A stretch of DNA of 6,262 nucleotides from Clostridia bacterium (GTDB lineage Bacteria; Bacillota_A; Clostridia; Oscillospirales; CAG-382): positions 1 to 6,262 of the forward strand of contig JAGAAM010000143.1 in the NCBI GenBank assembly GCA_017615235.1. The letters run 5' to 3'. Shown piece by piece: positions 5,608 to 6,262 of this stretch. Within the stretch, counting starts at the first letter, position 1. Every line of letters starts with the position of its first letter. The position numbers and the translations under genes are program-made. The notes below the pieces were generated by a model that was given only the letters and a program-made list of their open reading frames with translations, was not told the DNA's origin and searched no databases.

Positions 5608-6262
5608 TATTTGACGAACTTACGATACACACTACCACCGCCGGGAGCGAAGTGATCTCCGGCGTGCTGTTCAACGAAGGCGTGACCTGCTTTTCGGTCG
5701 ACGACCCGCGCGATCTCGCGGAGCTTCTCGACAACAGCACCGTGCCGATAGATTACGTCGACGAGGGTATAATAAGGGACGACGGCGACGTGATCGTCCG
5801 CGTCTACCTCGCACGGAACGAGCAGGGTAAGATCCGGCTCGAAGGCATACTCGCCGGTATCGAAAAACTCCGCGCGGAAGGCGAAGACTGGATGGGGACT
5901 TTAAAGACCTCGCTCGCCGAATCCGACGAAAAGGACTGGGAGGACAACTGGAAACAGTATTTCCACCCGCTGCCGATAGGCGAAAGGTTCCTTGTCGTGC
6001 CCTCCTGGGAAAAGGCTGACGACCCGACAAGGATCGTGCTGGAGATCGATCCCGCATCCTCCTTCGGCACCGGCAGGCACGAGACGACCTCGCTCTGCCT
6101 TGAAGCGCTCGAAAAACTTTGCATTCCCGGAATGAACGTGCTCGATATGGGCTGCGGAAGCGGAATACTCGGCATCGGCGCGGCGCTTTTGGGCGCAGCA
6201 CACGCCGACGCGGTCGACATCGATATGACCGCGGCGCGTATCGCCGGTGAGAACGCCGTAAA
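5604..6262 (+). CDS. prmA: Ribosomal protein L11 methyltransferase, 5' part (runs off the window)
   Basis: The first 219 codons of an open frame that continues past the right edge; family members are about 290-315 residues, so roughly 70 percent is present. PrmA methylates ribosomal protein L11 using S-adenosylmethionine. The N-terminal recognition domain leads into the linker W112..W116K with FHPLPIGERFLVVPSW (120-135). Then come the family signature DPASSFGTGRHETTSLCL (149-166) and the SAM-binding glycine motif VLDMGCGSGILGIGAA (179-194). D205-x-D207 (DID) should bind the SAM ribose. The signature differs slightly from the common FGTGTHPTT. The start overlaps the sanA stop as ATGA, with CAGGG (5593-5597) six bases upstream. 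No frameshift or stop is seen up to the edge. Confidence 0.94.
   Translation, partial: MIFDELTIHTTTAGSEVISGVLFNEGVTCFSVDDPRDLAELLDNSTVPIDYVDEGIIRDDGDVIVRVYLARNEQGKIRLEGILAGIEKLRAEGEDWMGTLKTSLAESDEKDWEDNWKQYFHPLPIGERFLVVPSWEKADDPTRIVLEIDPASSFGTGRHETTSLCLEALEKLCIPGMNVLDMGCGSGILGIGAALLGAAHADAVDIDMTAARIAGENAV

Noticed and set aside
5671..6220. Overlapping minus-strand open frames opposite prmA
   Set aside because: The plus strand encodes a continuous PrmA with its signature and SAM motifs. The antisense frames are arginine- or serine-rich, as expected for reverse complements of GC-rich codons.

Overview
The window reads as one end of a compact, moderately GC-rich bacterial operon preceded by a divergent tRNA pair. 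The most likely source is an uncultured member of the Clostridia (Bacillota). The evidence is a RecD2/YrrC-type helicase without RecBC, a Gram-positive style elongator tRNA-Met very close in its anticodon arm to the Bacillus one, a YqeG-family phosphatase, AGGGAG/GGTGA-type ribosome binding sites, and AT-rich sigma-A promoters next to G/C-ending codons in the genes. Placement below class level is a guess.

Positions 1-143 hold no gene. They are a dense series of tiny perfect hairpins with 3-4 base loops, joined by copies of the linker ATTTAGCT or its complement. The series runs straight into a strong terminator (145-172) that ends a minus-strand transcript carrying tRNA-Met(CAT) and tRNA-Glu(TTC). 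That transcript starts from a consensus promoter at 396-424. An AT-rich divergent promoter region lies between the tRNAs and the first protein gene. The plus-strand leader (about 495-602) can form two mutually exclusive stem-loops around one shared central strand.

From 603 to the right edge, six plus-strand genes are packed almost without gaps: recD2-like helicase (TTG start), a ComF-type phosphoribosyltransferase, a YqeG-type HAD phosphatase, an endonuclease IV-like TIM barrel, a SanA-type membrane-anchored DUF218 protein, and the first 219 codons of prmA (ribosomal protein L11 methyltransferase), cut by the window edge. Junctions are 2 and 12 bases apart, then overlaps of 11, 23 and 4 bases, so the six are probably one co-transcribed and partly translationally coupled unit. 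The content mixes DNA maintenance (RecD2, endonuclease IV-like, perhaps ComF), lipid or envelope functions (YqeG family, SanA) and ribosome modification (PrmA).

I see no mobile element, CRISPR array or defence system. All six protein genes belong to known families. The least explained parts are the hairpin array, the switchable-looking leader of recD2, and an altered metal-ligand motif in the endonuclease IV-like protein.
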